Notes under the pieces: generated by a model
The model's database searches: none
Seen by the model: only the letters and a program-made list of their open reading frames with translations
Told to the model about the DNA's origin: nothing
In this document: piece by piece, positions 19,296 through 31,050 of the stretch
How the letters are laid out: every line of letters starts with the position of its first letter
How positions within the stretch are numbered: the stretch's first letter is position 1
Translations under genes and position numbers: made by a program
Origin: Legionella qingyii
GTDB taxonomy: Bacteria > Pseudomonadota > Gammaproteobacteria > Legionellales > Legionellaceae
Length of the DNA stretch: 64,000 nt
Direction of reading: 5' to 3'
NCBI RefSeq assembly: GCF_003184185.1
Contig: NZ_QHJG01000008.1
Coordinates: 124,001 to 188,000 of the forward strand

Positions 19296-19641
19296 TATTA
19301 AAACAATTGATGTACATCAACTAAAAAAAATGATGGAGAACGATCCCAATCTTTGTTTAATTGATGTTAGAGAATTGGAAGAATGGCAAGAATTCCATAT
19401 TGCTAGGGCAATCCACATCCCTAAAGATCTCATTACATCTTCTATTGCAGATCAATTTCCTAATAAAAATCAACCCATTTATTTACACTGCAAAGGGGGT
19501 GTTCGATCTTTATTTGCCGCACAATCCTTAATAGATTTAGGATATCAAGAAGTGTATTCAGTAGATGGTGGTATTATTGATTGGGCTATGTCGGGTTACC
19601 CCATAGAACACCAAAAGAAAATATCAGAGCCACAATTATAA
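19282..19641 (+). CDS. Single-domain rhodanese-like protein
   Basis: A 119-aa rhodanese domain, predicted to bind or transfer sulfane sulfur through a cysteine persulfide. The active loop is CKGGVRS with Cys70, and the domain start LIDVRELEEWQEFHI is typical. No signal peptide, so it is cytoplasmic. It overlaps the preceding membrane-protein gene, which might tether or work with it (inference). Confidence 0.88.
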   Translation: MTNPNIKTIDVHQLKKMMENDPNLCLIDVRELEEWQEFHIARAIHIPKDLITSSIADQFPNKNQPIYLHCKGGVRSLFAAQSLIDLGYQEVYSVDGGIIDWAMSGYPIEHQKKISEPQL

Positions 19642-19656
19642 TTCGAGAACTTATCC

Positions 19657-19715
19657 TAGTTTGATGCAGCGAAGGAGTTCCGAAAAATAAGGCCCCACTT
19701 CACTGCACCTGGTTA
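19657..19715. repeat. Degenerate family A repeat
   Basis: tagtttgatgcagcgaagga...ccccacttcactgcacctgg resembles the TGCAGCGAAG/CTTCGCTGCACC palindromes elsewhere, between convergent genes. Confidence 0.45.
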
Positions 19716-19736
19716 CTCTTAGTAAACCAATACCGA

Positions 19737-20456
19737 TTAAAGGCTGCCATTGGCAAAAAGAGTTTTGCTGATAGGCTCCATAGAGTCTTTACTATTAGGA
19801 GCACCCAACTCAGGTGGGGTCTTATCTGAAAACATTCTTGCACGATTTTTTATATCAGAGTCTTTTACCAACTGTTGTTCCTTTGTCTGATCAATCTCTT
19901 TAGCCCTGTAGTCCGCTACTTTTTTTACCAAATCTTGCAGCACTTTTTCTACTTTATAATCCTTAATTTTTTTACTTGAAAAAGGCTGTTTACTGGGGGG
20001 GAGATAACCTTTTCTTGGATCTGAGTCTATATACACTTGTGCATGCATAAAATTACTCAAAGCATCATACATATCAATCAAATCTTTAGAGTCTGGGAAA
20101 TTGTCCAGAGTAAGATTGAGGGATGTTGTTAATGCATTATATAGAGTACTGTTTTCGGGAGCCAAAAAATATGGAGTTACAGTTCCTTGATAACTTTTAT
20201 GAATTTGAGCACGAATATAGAATGCTGCTGCATTAAGTACACGTGTTTTATCATCTTTAATGTCGGATTGTTCAAGACAGCTGAGAATCGCACGTAAGTA
20301 TTTACACTGAATAGCTCGTTCAGGATGGCTAATGGAAAGAAGCCTTAATGACTTAGGTATGTCTTTTTCATCCAAGCTATGACTTTTTAATTCAGTTGCA
20401 ATACTCTCCCTAATGTATTTTGCCAATTTAGCATATTCGACATACTGAAAACCCAT
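19737..20456 (-). CDS. Hypothetical soluble protein
   Basis: A 239-aa hydrophilic protein, largely helical in appearance, with no signal peptide. I recognise no family. The start has a strong ribosome-binding site (AAGGAG, 7 bases upstream). The last 60 residues are charged and probably disordered. A Dot/Icm substrate is possible but there is no regulatory box on its own strand to support that. Confidence 0.75.
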   Translation of the reverse strand: MGFQYVEYAKLAKYIRESIATELKSHSLDEKDIPKSLRLLSISHPERAIQCKYLRAILSCLEQSDIKDDKTRVLNAAAFYIRAQIHKSYQGTVTPYFLAPENSTLYNALTTSLNLTLDNFPDSKDLIDMYDALSNFMHAQVYIDSDPRKGYLPPSKQPFSSKKIKDYKVEKVLQDLVKKVADYRAKEIDQTKEQQLVKDSDIKNRARMFSDKTPPELGAPNSKDSMEPISKTLFANGSL

Positions 20457-20762
20457 TTCTGTTCTCCTTAAACTCCATGAATCGGGATTAGTAAAATTTA
20501 CTCCAACGCGAAGTTTAAACTAATTCATAAAGCCAGTCATGTAATTTCCTTTTACTCCTTAATTAATTTTTAATCTATAAAAGTCAATAACATAGAGTAT
20601 ATAAGTTCGATTATGTACTCATGAAATAAATTCTTCTCTCCGCACCTCCGCCCAATGTTGAAGACATTTTAAAATGGATAAAATCTTTAAATTTACCTTT
20701 TTGATTGCATTTTTATGCCCTGTTGATTAATTTACCTCTTTTATTCCGCATCAGGATAAGCT
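20457..20762. other. Intergenic region between divergent genes
   Basis: AT-rich spacer holding the promoters of both neighbours. A degenerate PmrA-like sequence CTTAAT-N5-TTTAAT occurs at 20558-20574 facing the phosphatase gene, but one half-site is imperfect and it lies about 190 bases from the start. A 10-base palindrome taaaattta also occurs near 20491. Nothing else was seen. Confidence 0.5.
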
Positions 20763-22382
20763 ATGAAAAAATACCTCTGTTCCATTTTTCTTTTTCTAAA
20801 TTGTCTCAACACATATGCGCAAATTCATCAACCCAAATTGATTGTGCAACTGGTAATCGATCAATTGCGTGGTGATTTAATCTTTCAACATCAGCAACAA
20901 TTTGGGAATGGAGGATTTAATTATTTATTAAATCATGCCATTGATTATCATAATACGCATCACCCACATGCCAATACAACTACGTGTGCAGGACATGCTA
21001 CTGTTGCAACGGGCAGTTTTCCAGCCCTACACGGCGTTGTTAATAACGAATGGTATGACCGAAAATCACGGCAAATGGTCTATTGCATGGAAGATTTAAA
21101 AACTAATATATTGCAAACACCTCATACACGTATTGTTATTCCAGGACGCTCGCCTAGGAATTTATATGTCTCAACGTTAAGCGATGAAGTCGTACTCTCC
21201 CAAAAAGGACGTGTTTTTGGTGTTTCTTTAAAAGATCGTTCGGCAATAACTCTTGCGGGCCATACGGGTAAAGCGTATTGGTTTGACACAACCAATGGTG
21301 GTTTTATTACCAGTACTTACTACTATAGCCAATACCCTCAATGGGTTAATAATTGGAATAAAAATTATCATCCACAAGACTACGATTGGTATCTTAGCCG
21401 TTCTAAATCTGAATATATAAATGCTAATTCCCCTGTTTTCCATCATGAGGATGAGCTTTTTGGTCAAACCTTTCCACATCATATAACTCAAGCTCCTAGC
21501 CCCGAATACTTTAAATCATTGTCTCGAACACCTAAAGCAGATCAATTAACCGCAGATTTTGCAGAACGACTTTTAACTGAAGAGCGATTAGGACAATCTT
21601 CTGGAAAAACTGATTATTTGGGTATTAGCTTCTCTGGCGTTGATGCGATTGGCCATCAATTTGGCCCCAATAGCCTTGAATCAGAAGATAATTTGTTAGA
21701 ATTAGACAAAACTCTGGCACATCTTTTTGCAGTTATTGACAAACAAGTAGGACTCAACAACACGCTTATAGTACTTACTGCAGATCATGGTGTAAATGAT
21801 GGACCAACCTATCTCAAAGCGCATCATATGGATGAAATTAATCCCATTAATATCCCGCAAATGGAACAATACATTCGTGCCACATTAAAAGAGCGGTACG
21901 CGCTTCCAGAACAAACACTAATGTCGATTACCCCGCCGTATATCTATCTAAATCATAAGATAATAGATAAACATAAAATAGAACTGAATGAGGTACAACG
22001 TTATCTTGCGCGTGCGTTAACCCTGCAACCAGGAATATTCAAAGCATATGCATTGCCAATTAGAGATATTGAACAAGATTGGCTTACCGCTAAAGTTAAT
22101 AAAATGTATTTTCCAGATCGGTCTGGAGATCTTTACCTCATTCAACCCCCAAATCAATCATATGGTACTAAAGGTAAAGATCGCGTTGCTCATGGCAGTC
22201 CTTGGCAATATGACAGTTATGTCCCTTTACTATTTGTCCATCCGGATTTTAAAGCGCAACGTATATTTCGTTCGACTTACACCACGGACATTGCCCCTAC
22301 TTTATCTGCGGTACTGATGATAAGAAATCCATCTGCAGCTACCGGACACCCCTTACAGGAAGTAGTATCTGCTTTTAATTAA
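20763..22382 (+). CDS. Exported alkaline phosphatase superfamily protein, PafA-like
   Basis: Predicted periplasmic or secreted phosphate-ester hydrolase using two metal ions. A signal peptide (cleavage after NTYA) precedes the metal-binding VIDQLRGD and the nucleophile region TTTCAGHATVATGSFP, where a Thr acts as nucleophile in PafA. Further metal ligands sit in FSGVDAIGHQFGP and TADHGVND. Length 539 aa fits PafA-type enzymes. A nucleotide pyrophosphatase/phosphodiesterase of the same superfamily is the main alternative. A strong hairpin follows. Confidence 0.87.
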   Translation: MKKYLCSIFLFLNCLNTYAQIHQPKLIVQLVIDQLRGDLIFQHQQQFGNGGFNYLLNHAIDYHNTHHPHANTTTCAGHATVATGSFPALHGVVNNEWYDRKSRQMVYCMEDLKTNILQTPHTRIVIPGRSPRNLYVSTLSDEVVLSQKGRVFGVSLKDRSAITLAGHTGKAYWFDTTNGGFITSTYYYSQYPQWVNNWNKNYHPQDYDWYLSRSKSEYINANSPVFHHEDELFGQTFPHHITQAPSPEYFKSLSRTPKADQLTADFAERLLTEERLGQSSGKTDYLGISFSGVDAIGHQFGPNSLESEDNLLELDKTLAHLFAVIDKQVGLNNTLIVLTADHGVNDGPTYLKAHHMDEINPINIPQMEQYIRATLKERYALPEQTLMSITPPYIYLNHKIIDKHKIELNEVQRYLARALTLQPGIFKAYALPIRDIEQDWLTAKVNKMYFPDRSGDLYLIQPPNQSYGTKGKDRVAHGSPWQYDSYVPLLFVHPDFKAQRIFRSTYTTDIAPTLSAVLMIRNPSAATGHPLQEVVSAFN

Positions 22383-22387
22383 AAATA

Positions 22388-22421
22388 TAGCCCTGGATCT
22401 ACATCACTACACCCAGGGCTA
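22388..22421 (+). terminator. Rho-independent terminator
   Basis: TAGCCCTGG (22388-22396) pairs perfectly with CCAGGGCTA (22413-22421), followed by aatttt. A further half copy, ccagggctat, occurs about 65 bases later. Confidence 0.75.
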
Positions 22422-22576
22422 AATTTTAACTATAGAAATCAGCTAAACTTATATTATAGAATTTATGGATTTTATCGCTCTATAAACCAGGGCTATTATA
22501 AGTAAATCCTAATTTAAAGATTGAATTTAACGCAAAAAACCTTTAGTATTTGCACGAAATTTCTAACGATATCATC

Positions 22577-23212
22577 ATGAACAAACAAGCGATAATTATT
22601 GGGATTTCAGGCCCTTCTGCATCAGGTAAAAGTCTTTTAGCGAATACGATCGTTAATGAACTTGGCTCGGAACAAGTAGTAGTTATTTCTGAAGATGCCT
22701 ACTATAAAGATAATGGCCATTTGCCTTTCCCTGAAAGAGAAAAAATAAACTACGATCACCCTGACTCTTTTGATCATACTTTGCTTTGCGAACATTTACG
22801 ACAATTAAGAGATGGTAGACCAGTTGAAATTCCAATTTATTCTCACTCCAAGCACATGCGTTTGCCTGAAACCAGAACAGTGGGACAACATGCCATTATT
22901 ATCCTTGAAGGTATTTTACTCTTTAGCGATAAAGAGTTACGCGAAATAATGGATATCCGAATTTTTATGTCCACTCCGCTCGATGTGTGTTTAACCCGAC
23001 GTTTAAAAAGAGATGTGGTTGAACGACATAGAACCTTTGAATCAGTAGTTCATCAATATGAAACAACAGTACGCCCCATGTACTTGCAGTTTATTGAACC
23101 ATCCAGTCGCTATGCAGACATTATTGTTCCTCGCGGAGGAGAAAACAGGATTGCTATTGAAATGATTCAGGCTAAGATGCGTGAATTGTTAGCATTGCAT
23201 ACTAATCAATGA
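22577..23212 (+). CDS. udk: Uridine kinase
   Basis: Phosphorylates uridine and cytidine in pyrimidine salvage. P-loop GPSASGKS at residues 12-19, then EDAYYKD, the YDHPDSFDH substrate loop and RRLKRDVVERHRT lid, all typical of Udk. Starting at ATG 22577 gives 211 aa, close to E. coli (213); the frame extends to a TTG at 22550 that would add nine residues and has no better ribosome-binding site. Confidence 0.93.
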   Translation: MNKQAIIIGISGPSASGKSLLANTIVNELGSEQVVVISEDAYYKDNGHLPFPEREKINYDHPDSFDHTLLCEHLRQLRDGRPVEIPIYSHSKHMRLPETRTVGQHAIIILEGILLFSDKELREIMDIRIFMSTPLDVCLTRRLKRDVVERHRTFESVVHQYETTVRPMYLQFIEPSSRYADIIVPRGGENRIAIEMIQAKMRELLALHTNQ

Positions 23213-23375
23213 GCGTTCAATATGAAAATATAAGTTTATTTTTCATATCGAATTTAATTATTTAAACTGGATCCCGTATAAATGCTAACATTTTATGGGA
23301 TAACATTCGTTTAGCGATATAAAAGACATTAAAATGCCTTTTGTACCGGACTCATGTTAATTAATTGAGGAGAGA

Positions 23376-24167
23376 ATGGTGGGATTTTTAGCGGGTAAAA
23401 AAGCACTCATTATCGGGCTGGCTAGCAATAGATCTATTGCTTATGGTATTGCCAAAGCATTTCATGAGCAAGGAGCCGAATTAGCGTTTACTTATCAAAA
23501 TGAACGTTTACAAGACCGTGTGGAAACAATGGCAGCTGAATTCAATTCATCACTGACCTTTCCTTGTGATGTGGCTCATGATGAGGAAATCAAAGCCCTT
23601 TTTTCAAATCTCCGCAAGCATTGGGATCACTTGGATATCTTAATTCATTCAGTAGCTTATGCTCCAGCTGATCAAATTAGTGGAGATTTTGTAGAATCTT
23701 GCACTCGTGAAGGCTTTAGAATTGCTCATGATATCAGTGCATACAGTCTAATAGGTCTGGCGCAAGCTGCTTTACCTATGATGGAAGGTACTGAAGGTTC
23801 TCTGTTAACCCTAAGTTACTATGGCGCCGAAAAAGCAGTACCTAACTATAATGTTATGGGTGTTGCCAAGGCAAGCCTTGAAGCTTCTGTACGTTATTTA
23901 GCTTCAAGCCTAGGTTCTAAAGGCATTCGAATTAATGCTATATCTGCAGGACCAATCAAAACACTTGCTGCGGCTGGAATTAAAGATTTCCGGAAAATTC
24001 AAAATGCCTATGCTAATATTACCCCGCTCCACAGAAACGTTACAATTGAGGAAGTTGGCAATACTGCAGCATTTTTATGCTCTAAATTAGCGTCAGGAAT
24101 TACCGGCGAAGTAGTACATGTTGATGCAGGATATCATGCCGTATCTACTATGAGTGATATCAGTTAA
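23376..24167 (+). CDS. fabI: Enoyl-ACP reductase (NADH)
   Basis: Last step of each fatty-acid elongation cycle. The short-chain dehydrogenase fold shows the FabI-type nucleotide motif [13 protein letters not shown], and the catalytic pair Tyr158-X6-Lys165 within NYNVMGVAK. Length 263 aa. A gaggaga ribosome-binding site precedes the ATG. It is the usual target of triclosan-type inhibitors in this family. Confidence 0.95.
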   Translation: MVGFLAGKKALIIGLASNRSIAYGIAKAFHEQGAELAFTYQNERLQDRVETMAAEFNSSLTFPCDVAHDEEIKALFSNLRKHWDHLDILIHSVAYAPADQISGDFVESCTREGFRIAHDISAYSLIGLAQAALPMMEGTEGSLLTLSYYGAEKAVPNYNVMGVAKASLEASVRYLASSLGSKGIRINAISAGPIKTLAAAGIKDFRKIQNAYANITPLHRNVTIEEVGNTAAFLCSKLASGITGEVVHVDAGYHAVSTMSDIS

Positions 24168-24175
24168 GTTTTTTC

Positions 24176-24201
24176 GACCTCTCCTACAATCAGGGGAGGT
24201 C
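24176..24201 (+). terminator. Hairpin after fabI
   Basis: gacctctcct and aggggaggtc pair with one G-U, starting 8 bases after the stop codon. Confidence 0.6.
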
Positions 24202-24433
24202 TACTTCTCTGAATACAGGTTTTCATTCTGTAAAACTCCAAATCTAGTCAACCAATGAGCCAAATTTTAAAATACCCTGACCTCAAGTTTCTCAAGAGCA
24301 AAATTCGCTAGTTCATTATATCTAACAGCTAAATGCCATTTTATGAATATTTAGAAACTTATTCATTTTAACTATTTCATATTTATAAGCTATTCTTTAT
24401 ACACGTACCTGAATAAAAATCGTCCTGTATCAA

Positions 24434-24731
24434 ATGGTCAGACAGATTCTATTTCTTTGGACTCTCGCTATAATAAGCTCTATAGCCATAGGCGCTCCTT
24501 TTTCTATAAACAATTTGGTTAAGGTCACTCCGGAAAATGATAATCAGTGCGTGCGATACTACCTGTATAAAGATGTCCTTTATTGTAATTCGACAACCGA
24601 TTATGAGCCCATAGATCCGCAAATAAAGAACTATGAAAAATTAAAAATTGCATTTGATGAACGTCCATGGCAAATGGCTTGGGGCAATAAGAATTCAATT
24701 GGGACAACAATCGAATACATTCCTGCTGGTG
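24434..24731 (+). pseudogene. Truncated exported Legionella protein
   Basis: Encodes a signal peptide (LWTLAIISSIAIGA) and about 80 further residues ending in EYIPAGD. The sequence RPWQMAWG...TTIEYIPAGD resembles a group of exported Legionella proteins that normally continue well beyond this motif. At 24732 the reading passes directly into antisense IS630 sequence, so the last 50 readable residues are not native. I infer loss of the C-terminal part by IS insertion and later deletion. Function unknown. Confidence 0.7.
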
Positions 24732-24977
24732 ATCGTAATGATGTTTCTGTCCAGGTAGCGTGCTATCTCTGGAGCCGATTTACCACCCGCACACAGAAGA
24801 ACATAGTGAGCTCGTCCACCAATATTCGTATTTTTCATAAGGCGAAGGCGCTGCAATTCGGAGCACTCAGATTCAGTTAAGGATATCCTTATCATTATTT
24901 ACACTTCAATTTATTAAAACGTGTGCCAAAGGTACATTATTTCTATGATTTGCACTGGATATTTAATGAGGGCTGCT
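24732..24977 (-). mobile_element. IS630-type remnant, 5' terminal part, inverted copy
   Basis: These 246 bases are the reverse complement of 27283-27528 with only a handful of mismatches and no gaps. They include one IS end (GGGCTGCT, followed by TA) and the first ~50 codons of a transposase on the minus strand (start at 24895, MIRISLTESECSELQRL). The outer boundary abuts a TA dinucleotide, as for IS630/Tc1 elements. The rest of the element is gone. Confidence 0.88.
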
Positions 24978-24979
24978 TA

Positions 24980-25368
24980 TTAAATTTTATTCGTGGCAGA
25001 AAACAACAGTATTTCTATGGTACAACAGAGTATTGGATTGGCTTAGTTGATAATATACCGTTTTGCTTTGTTCTCTCGGATATTTACAAGCAGATCAAAA
25101 GTTATCCGATGTTCATAGAAGTAATTTGTCACCCTCAGGTCATACCATTGGTCTTGATTTTGGTATAGGAAATATAAAATATTTAGGCCAAGGCCTCGCT
25201 GCACCAACGTTAATTGAATTTGTCAGTTTTTATAACAAATCTGTTGATCCTCTGGCGGATACTTTTTTTATTGATCCCGATAAGAATAATCCTCGAGCGA
25301 AACATGTTTATAGCAAGGCAGGATTTATAGAGGTAGATAATTATGCCCCACAGAGGGTGCCTTTATAG
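24980..25368 (+). pseudogene. GNAT acetyltransferase, 5'-truncated and frameshifted
   Basis: Remains of an AAC(6')-like or siderophore-type GNAT N-acetyltransferase. The first frame gives YWIGLVDNIPFCFVLSDI; the reading then shifts near 25085 to a second frame with TIGLDFGIGN, YLGQGLAAPTLIEF and the acetyl-CoA/C-terminal signature FIDPDKNNPRAKHVYSKAGF. The 5' end is replaced by the IS630 terminus at 24978. Both the truncation and the frameshift make it non-functional. Confidence 0.8.
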
Positions 25369-25566
25369 GACAAACAACCGATTTAATGGTAAAGAAAATA
25401 TAATCCTTCGGATTGGGTTGTTCTTGTCCATTAGAATACTTATCCAACTATCCCCCTATTCTTCTGATACACATAATTCATAGATTCATGTGTCCAACCA
25501 CCTGCCATTTCGATCATAGACTTTACGTCTATACTTTAAATATGCCAATACACGTTCAGTTTAAAA

Positions 25567-26643
25567 ATGATTATATTAATGGATCCCAATGACGATGCCG
25601 TAAATTATCATGGTAGTAATCTTGCCAAAAAATATAACGAAAAAATTGGGAAATTTACGGAACAACCTTCAAAGGACCTGCTTAAAGAGGAAACCAGAAT
25701 CACTTGCTTTGGACATGCCTCTCAGAAACAGTTTGGAGAACAATTGCTCTCCCCCGAGGCCTTTGCAGAAAATCTCATAAAACATGGTTTGTCCAAAGAT
25801 AAAGAGGTTACCATTGATTTAATAGGTTGTGAGATTGGTTTTCTACAGAATAATCAAAACTACGCAACTAAGGTAGCCAAATATCTTTATGAGAAAAATT
25901 ATCTAAACATCACGATTAAAGCAGTCAATGATCTGGCTATAAAAGAAAAAGCCAGCGGAATGAAATTACTTCCAAATTTTGATAAATCGATCACTGTTAG
26001 ATATTTACCTGCAAGACAAAAGAATGCCTATGATGCAGAAATGAAAAAAGCAACAGATCCTATTGAAAGAAGAATAAATGATATAAGGACGGAACTAAAA
26101 CAATTACAAACTCAAACTGCTGGGGCAAACAGTATGGAATTAGAAAAGCGTATAGGTAGCCTTCGTTCTGAATTGTACAAACTCATGATAAATAGAACGA
26201 ATATTGAAACGCATATTAATGATAAATACTACCAGGATTCCAGCAGATATCCTGATATAAGAGTTGCTCTGGATAGCAATCAAAACTATTGCATCACTCC
26301 TAATTCATTTAAATTAGAAGAATCTCTTTCAGCAGCAAGAAAACAAGCTCTTATTATTGTTAACAATAGAATTGCCGAGTTGGAAATTGAAAAGCATTCA
26401 GTAAAGGACAGTTGGGTACCGGATTTCATTCTTGGTATCGAGACTAAAGATAAGAAATTAAGTGATTTATATTCGCTTCGTGATGAAGTTCTTAAACCAG
26501 ATTCCACCCTTAAAAACAGCGTTGTGGCTCTTTTAACCAATGAAGTATGTGCAACTAAGAGAACCAAAGCAGCATTACTGGAATTGAAAGGTATTTGTGA
26601 TCAAAATGATGAGTTTCAAGCTGAAAGTCCTAAACTTAAGTAG
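25567..26643 (+). CDS. C80/caspase-like cysteine protease candidate
   Basis: A 358-aa soluble protein with no signal peptide. Residues about 44-92 recall the autoprocessing cysteine protease domain (C80) of large clostridial and MARTX toxins: a strand ending in CFGHA (His50), the helix SPEAFAENLIKHGLS, then a strand ending in IDLIGCEIG (Cys88). In C80 enzymes the His and Cys of GH(G) and GC(N) form the dyad. The C-terminal half is coiled-coil-like. No good ribosome-binding site precedes ATG 25567; ATG 25579 is an alternative. It is 11 bases from the next gene, so an operon. The cassette is bracketed by IS630 remnants. Effector or toxin role is inference. Confidence 0.65.
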   Translation: MIILMDPNDDAVNYHGSNLAKKYNEKIGKFTEQPSKDLLKEETRITCFGHASQKQFGEQLLSPEAFAENLIKHGLSKDKEVTIDLIGCEIGFLQNNQNYATKVAKYLYEKNYLNITIKAVNDLAIKEKASGMKLLPNFDKSITVRYLPARQKNAYDAEMKKATDPIERRINDIRTELKQLQTQTAGANSMELEKRIGSLRSELYKLMINRTNIETHINDKYYQDSSRYPDIRVALDSNQNYCITPNSFKLEESLSAARKQALIIVNNRIAELEIEKHSVKDSWVPDFILGIETKDKKLSDLYSLRDEVLKPDSTLKNSVVALLTNEVCATKRTKAALLELKGICDQNDEFQAESPKLK

Positions 26644-26654
26644 ATGGTGATCCT

Positions 26655-27215
26655 ATGATGATGCTGATAATAGATAATGAAATAAATAAAGACTTTGTGA
26701 AGTCTCTCTCGAAAGAACAGCCTGAATCAAACATTGTTGTTTATAAACAAGGCTATGTATTGAATGAGCAGATTAAGGATAATAAGTTATTCATTGTTGA
26801 TTTAATGGCCGACATTCCTAATGTTCATCATTTATTTCCAGATTTATTAGCACATGAATTAATCATCAATAAATTACCCGCATCTATTACCGATATTTAT
26901 TTGATAGTAACCTTTTTTGATAACGTAACGATAACTTCTTTTGCAAATCGTCTTGCCTCTGCTCTTAGAGAAGAATATAAATTAAAAATATCGGTACATG
27001 TTCTTGCCAGATTGGGCCATGATCAAACGAAACTGAGCTTCAAGCATCACAATGGCTTATGGAAAGTATATGGAGAAAATAATAAAACTGAGTTAACTGA
27101 TCAAGGAATAAACCAACCCATCTGGGAGGGCACGACGCTTATGACTTATCTGGATCATCAAGAACAAATCTATACAGGGGTTTCTTTTGCTTGGTCATTT
27201 CAAGCTGGAATGTAA
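26655..27215 (+). CDS. C80-like paralogue without catalytic residues
   Basis: A 186-aa protein that can be aligned by eye with the protease-like region of its upstream neighbour: FPDLLAHELIINKL against SPEAFAENLIKHGL, then IYLIVTFFDN against IDLIGCEIGF, and KISVHVL against NITIKAV. The positions of His50 and Cys88 are not conserved (the Gly-Cys pair is Val85-Thr86 here). A regulatory, immunity or substrate-presenting role is conceivable but unproven. The gene follows at 11 bases and shares its IS-bounded context. Confidence 0.6.
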   Translation: MMMLIIDNEINKDFVKSLSKEQPESNIVVYKQGYVLNEQIKDNKLFIVDLMADIPNVHHLFPDLLAHELIINKLPASITDIYLIVTFFDNVTITSFANRLASALREEYKLKISVHVLARLGHDQTKLSFKHHNGLWKVYGENNKTELTDQGINQPIWEGTTLMTYLDHQEQIYTGVSFAWSFQAGM

Positions 27216-27282
27216 GTATTTTTGTAACGCAACAGCCAGATGTAAGTTTAGAATTCGTACTGCATTGATTCATTCATAACTA

Positions 27283-28121
27283 AGCAGCCCTCATTAAATA
27301 TCCAGTGCAAATCATAGAAATAATGTACCCTTGGCACACGTTTTAATAAATTGAAGTGTAAAGAATGATAAGGATATCCTTAACTGAATCTGAGTGCTCC
27401 GAATTGCAGCGCCTTCGCCTTATAAAAAATACGAATATTGGTGAACGAGCTCACTATGTTTTTCTGTCTGCGGGTGGTAAATCGGCTCCAGAGATAGCAC
27501 GCTACCTGGACAGAAACATCATTACGATACGACTATGGCTTAACCGCTATTTGCAAGAAGGGCCAGCAGGTTTAAGAACTAGAAAGCCACCGGGTCGCAC
27601 AGCGCAAAAAGCCCCTGCTATTGAAGGCCAGCTTGAAGAATTACTCAGCCAGTCCCTCAAGACTACGGTTATCAAGAAGCGGGTTGGTAAATCAATGTAT
27701 TGAAAGACAGGTTCAGCAAACAAGGCTTATGAGTGTGATAACACTATTGTCAAATCGCTCAATCGTCTGGGCTATGTTTATAAACGTTTTTCTAAGACAT
27801 TACCTAAAAATGCCCCTTGTGTAGAAGAAAAAAAATCTCGTATTAATGAGATTGTTGAGTCGATTGAGCAAAACAATCCGTCAGACATCGAAGTCTTGTT
27901 TTTGGATGAAACACATTTTTCAAATCAACCTTATGTCAAAAGTAGTTCATACGGAAAAATGCCGCTGGGGGAAAACAATTTTTGGTGCTTTAAACATGCG
28001 AACAAGTCGCGTTTACTGGAAGCAAGCAGATAAAGGCAATAGTACCCAATTTATCATGTTTTTACGCCAGTTACATAAAGCCAACCCTGAAAAAAAAATG
28101 GTTAAAAAATTTAAAAAATAG
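27283..28121 (+). mobile_element. IS630-family remnant with degenerate transposase
   Basis: Begins at TA|AGCAGCCC (27281-27290), the same terminus as the inverted partial copy at 24977. The transposase starts at 27365 with an HTH region (SAPEIARYLDRN), then loses frame near 27660 (the onward reading QDYGYQEAGW is in another frame and runs into stops). The first DDE aspartate is recognisable in LFLDETHF near 27900 and further frameshifts follow. No matching right terminus is visible before 28121, so the element is truncated and inactive. Confidence 0.85.
27365..28121 (+). pseudogene. IS630-family transposase pseudogene
   Basis: Starts with MIRISLTESECSELQRL, contains the helix-turn-helix and linker, and is disrupted by at least two frameshifts and internal stops. 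It still shows FLDETHF and, in another frame, MRTSRVYWKQADKGNS. The second and third DDE acidic residues are not seen. Confidence 0.82.
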
Positions 28122-28163
28122 TGAGCAATTAAAAGCGACTAAAAATCAGAATAATGTAACAGA

Positions 28164-28451
28164 TTAGCGAAGTTTTGGGGCATTGGGCTCAAAATCTTCG
28201 GTTTCAGCAGGTGTATCAATAGGATCTAAAGGATTTTTCTGGTTCATCAGTTGCGCAGGCAGAACTGTTGCACCCACGCGAGTATTAGTAAGAACTTCCA
28301 TTTCATGTCGAGTATCGATTGGATCATAAGAAATTCTCCCGATCTCATCTAATTCCTTTTTAGTATCGATAGGATCATAATTAATTTCATCGTTACTCAA
28401 TTTTTCTTGAGTATCGAGCTTTTTAATTTCATGCCATTTAGACTTTTTCAT
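28164..28451 (-). CDS. DPIDT-repeat protein
   Basis: A 95-aa hydrophilic, probably disordered protein. The motif DPIDT occurs three times (twice as YDPIDT followed by a charged helix-like segment, once as LDPIDTPAE). I know of no family. It lies between the IS remnant and kdsA. No signal peptide or membrane segment. The repeat spacing (about 20 then 34 residues) suggests a short linear binding motif (inference). Confidence 0.65.
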   Translation of the reverse strand: MKKSKWHEIKKLDTQEKLSNDEINYDPIDTKKELDEIGRISYDPIDTRHEMEVLTNTRVGATVLPAQLMNQKNPLDPIDTPAETEDFEPNAPKLR

Positions 28452-28526
28452 AATATGCTCAAAAGAACGGTTTAAATATATTATAGCATGATGCCAATCC
28501 CATGGGATGTAGAAGGAAGAAATTGA

Positions 28527-31003
<2,477 letters not shown>

Positions 31004-31050
31004 CTAATTAAGTACTGTTCAGTAGAGAAATAGAGAATTCGGATTCCATT

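Noticed and set aside
20558..20574. Second PmrA-like site CTTAAT-N5-TTTAAT
   Set aside because: One half-site is imperfect, the region is AT-rich and the gene start is about 190 bases away; likely chance.
24695..24895. 66-aa minus-strand gene
   Set aside because: It is only the first part of the IS630 transposase, cut at 24732.
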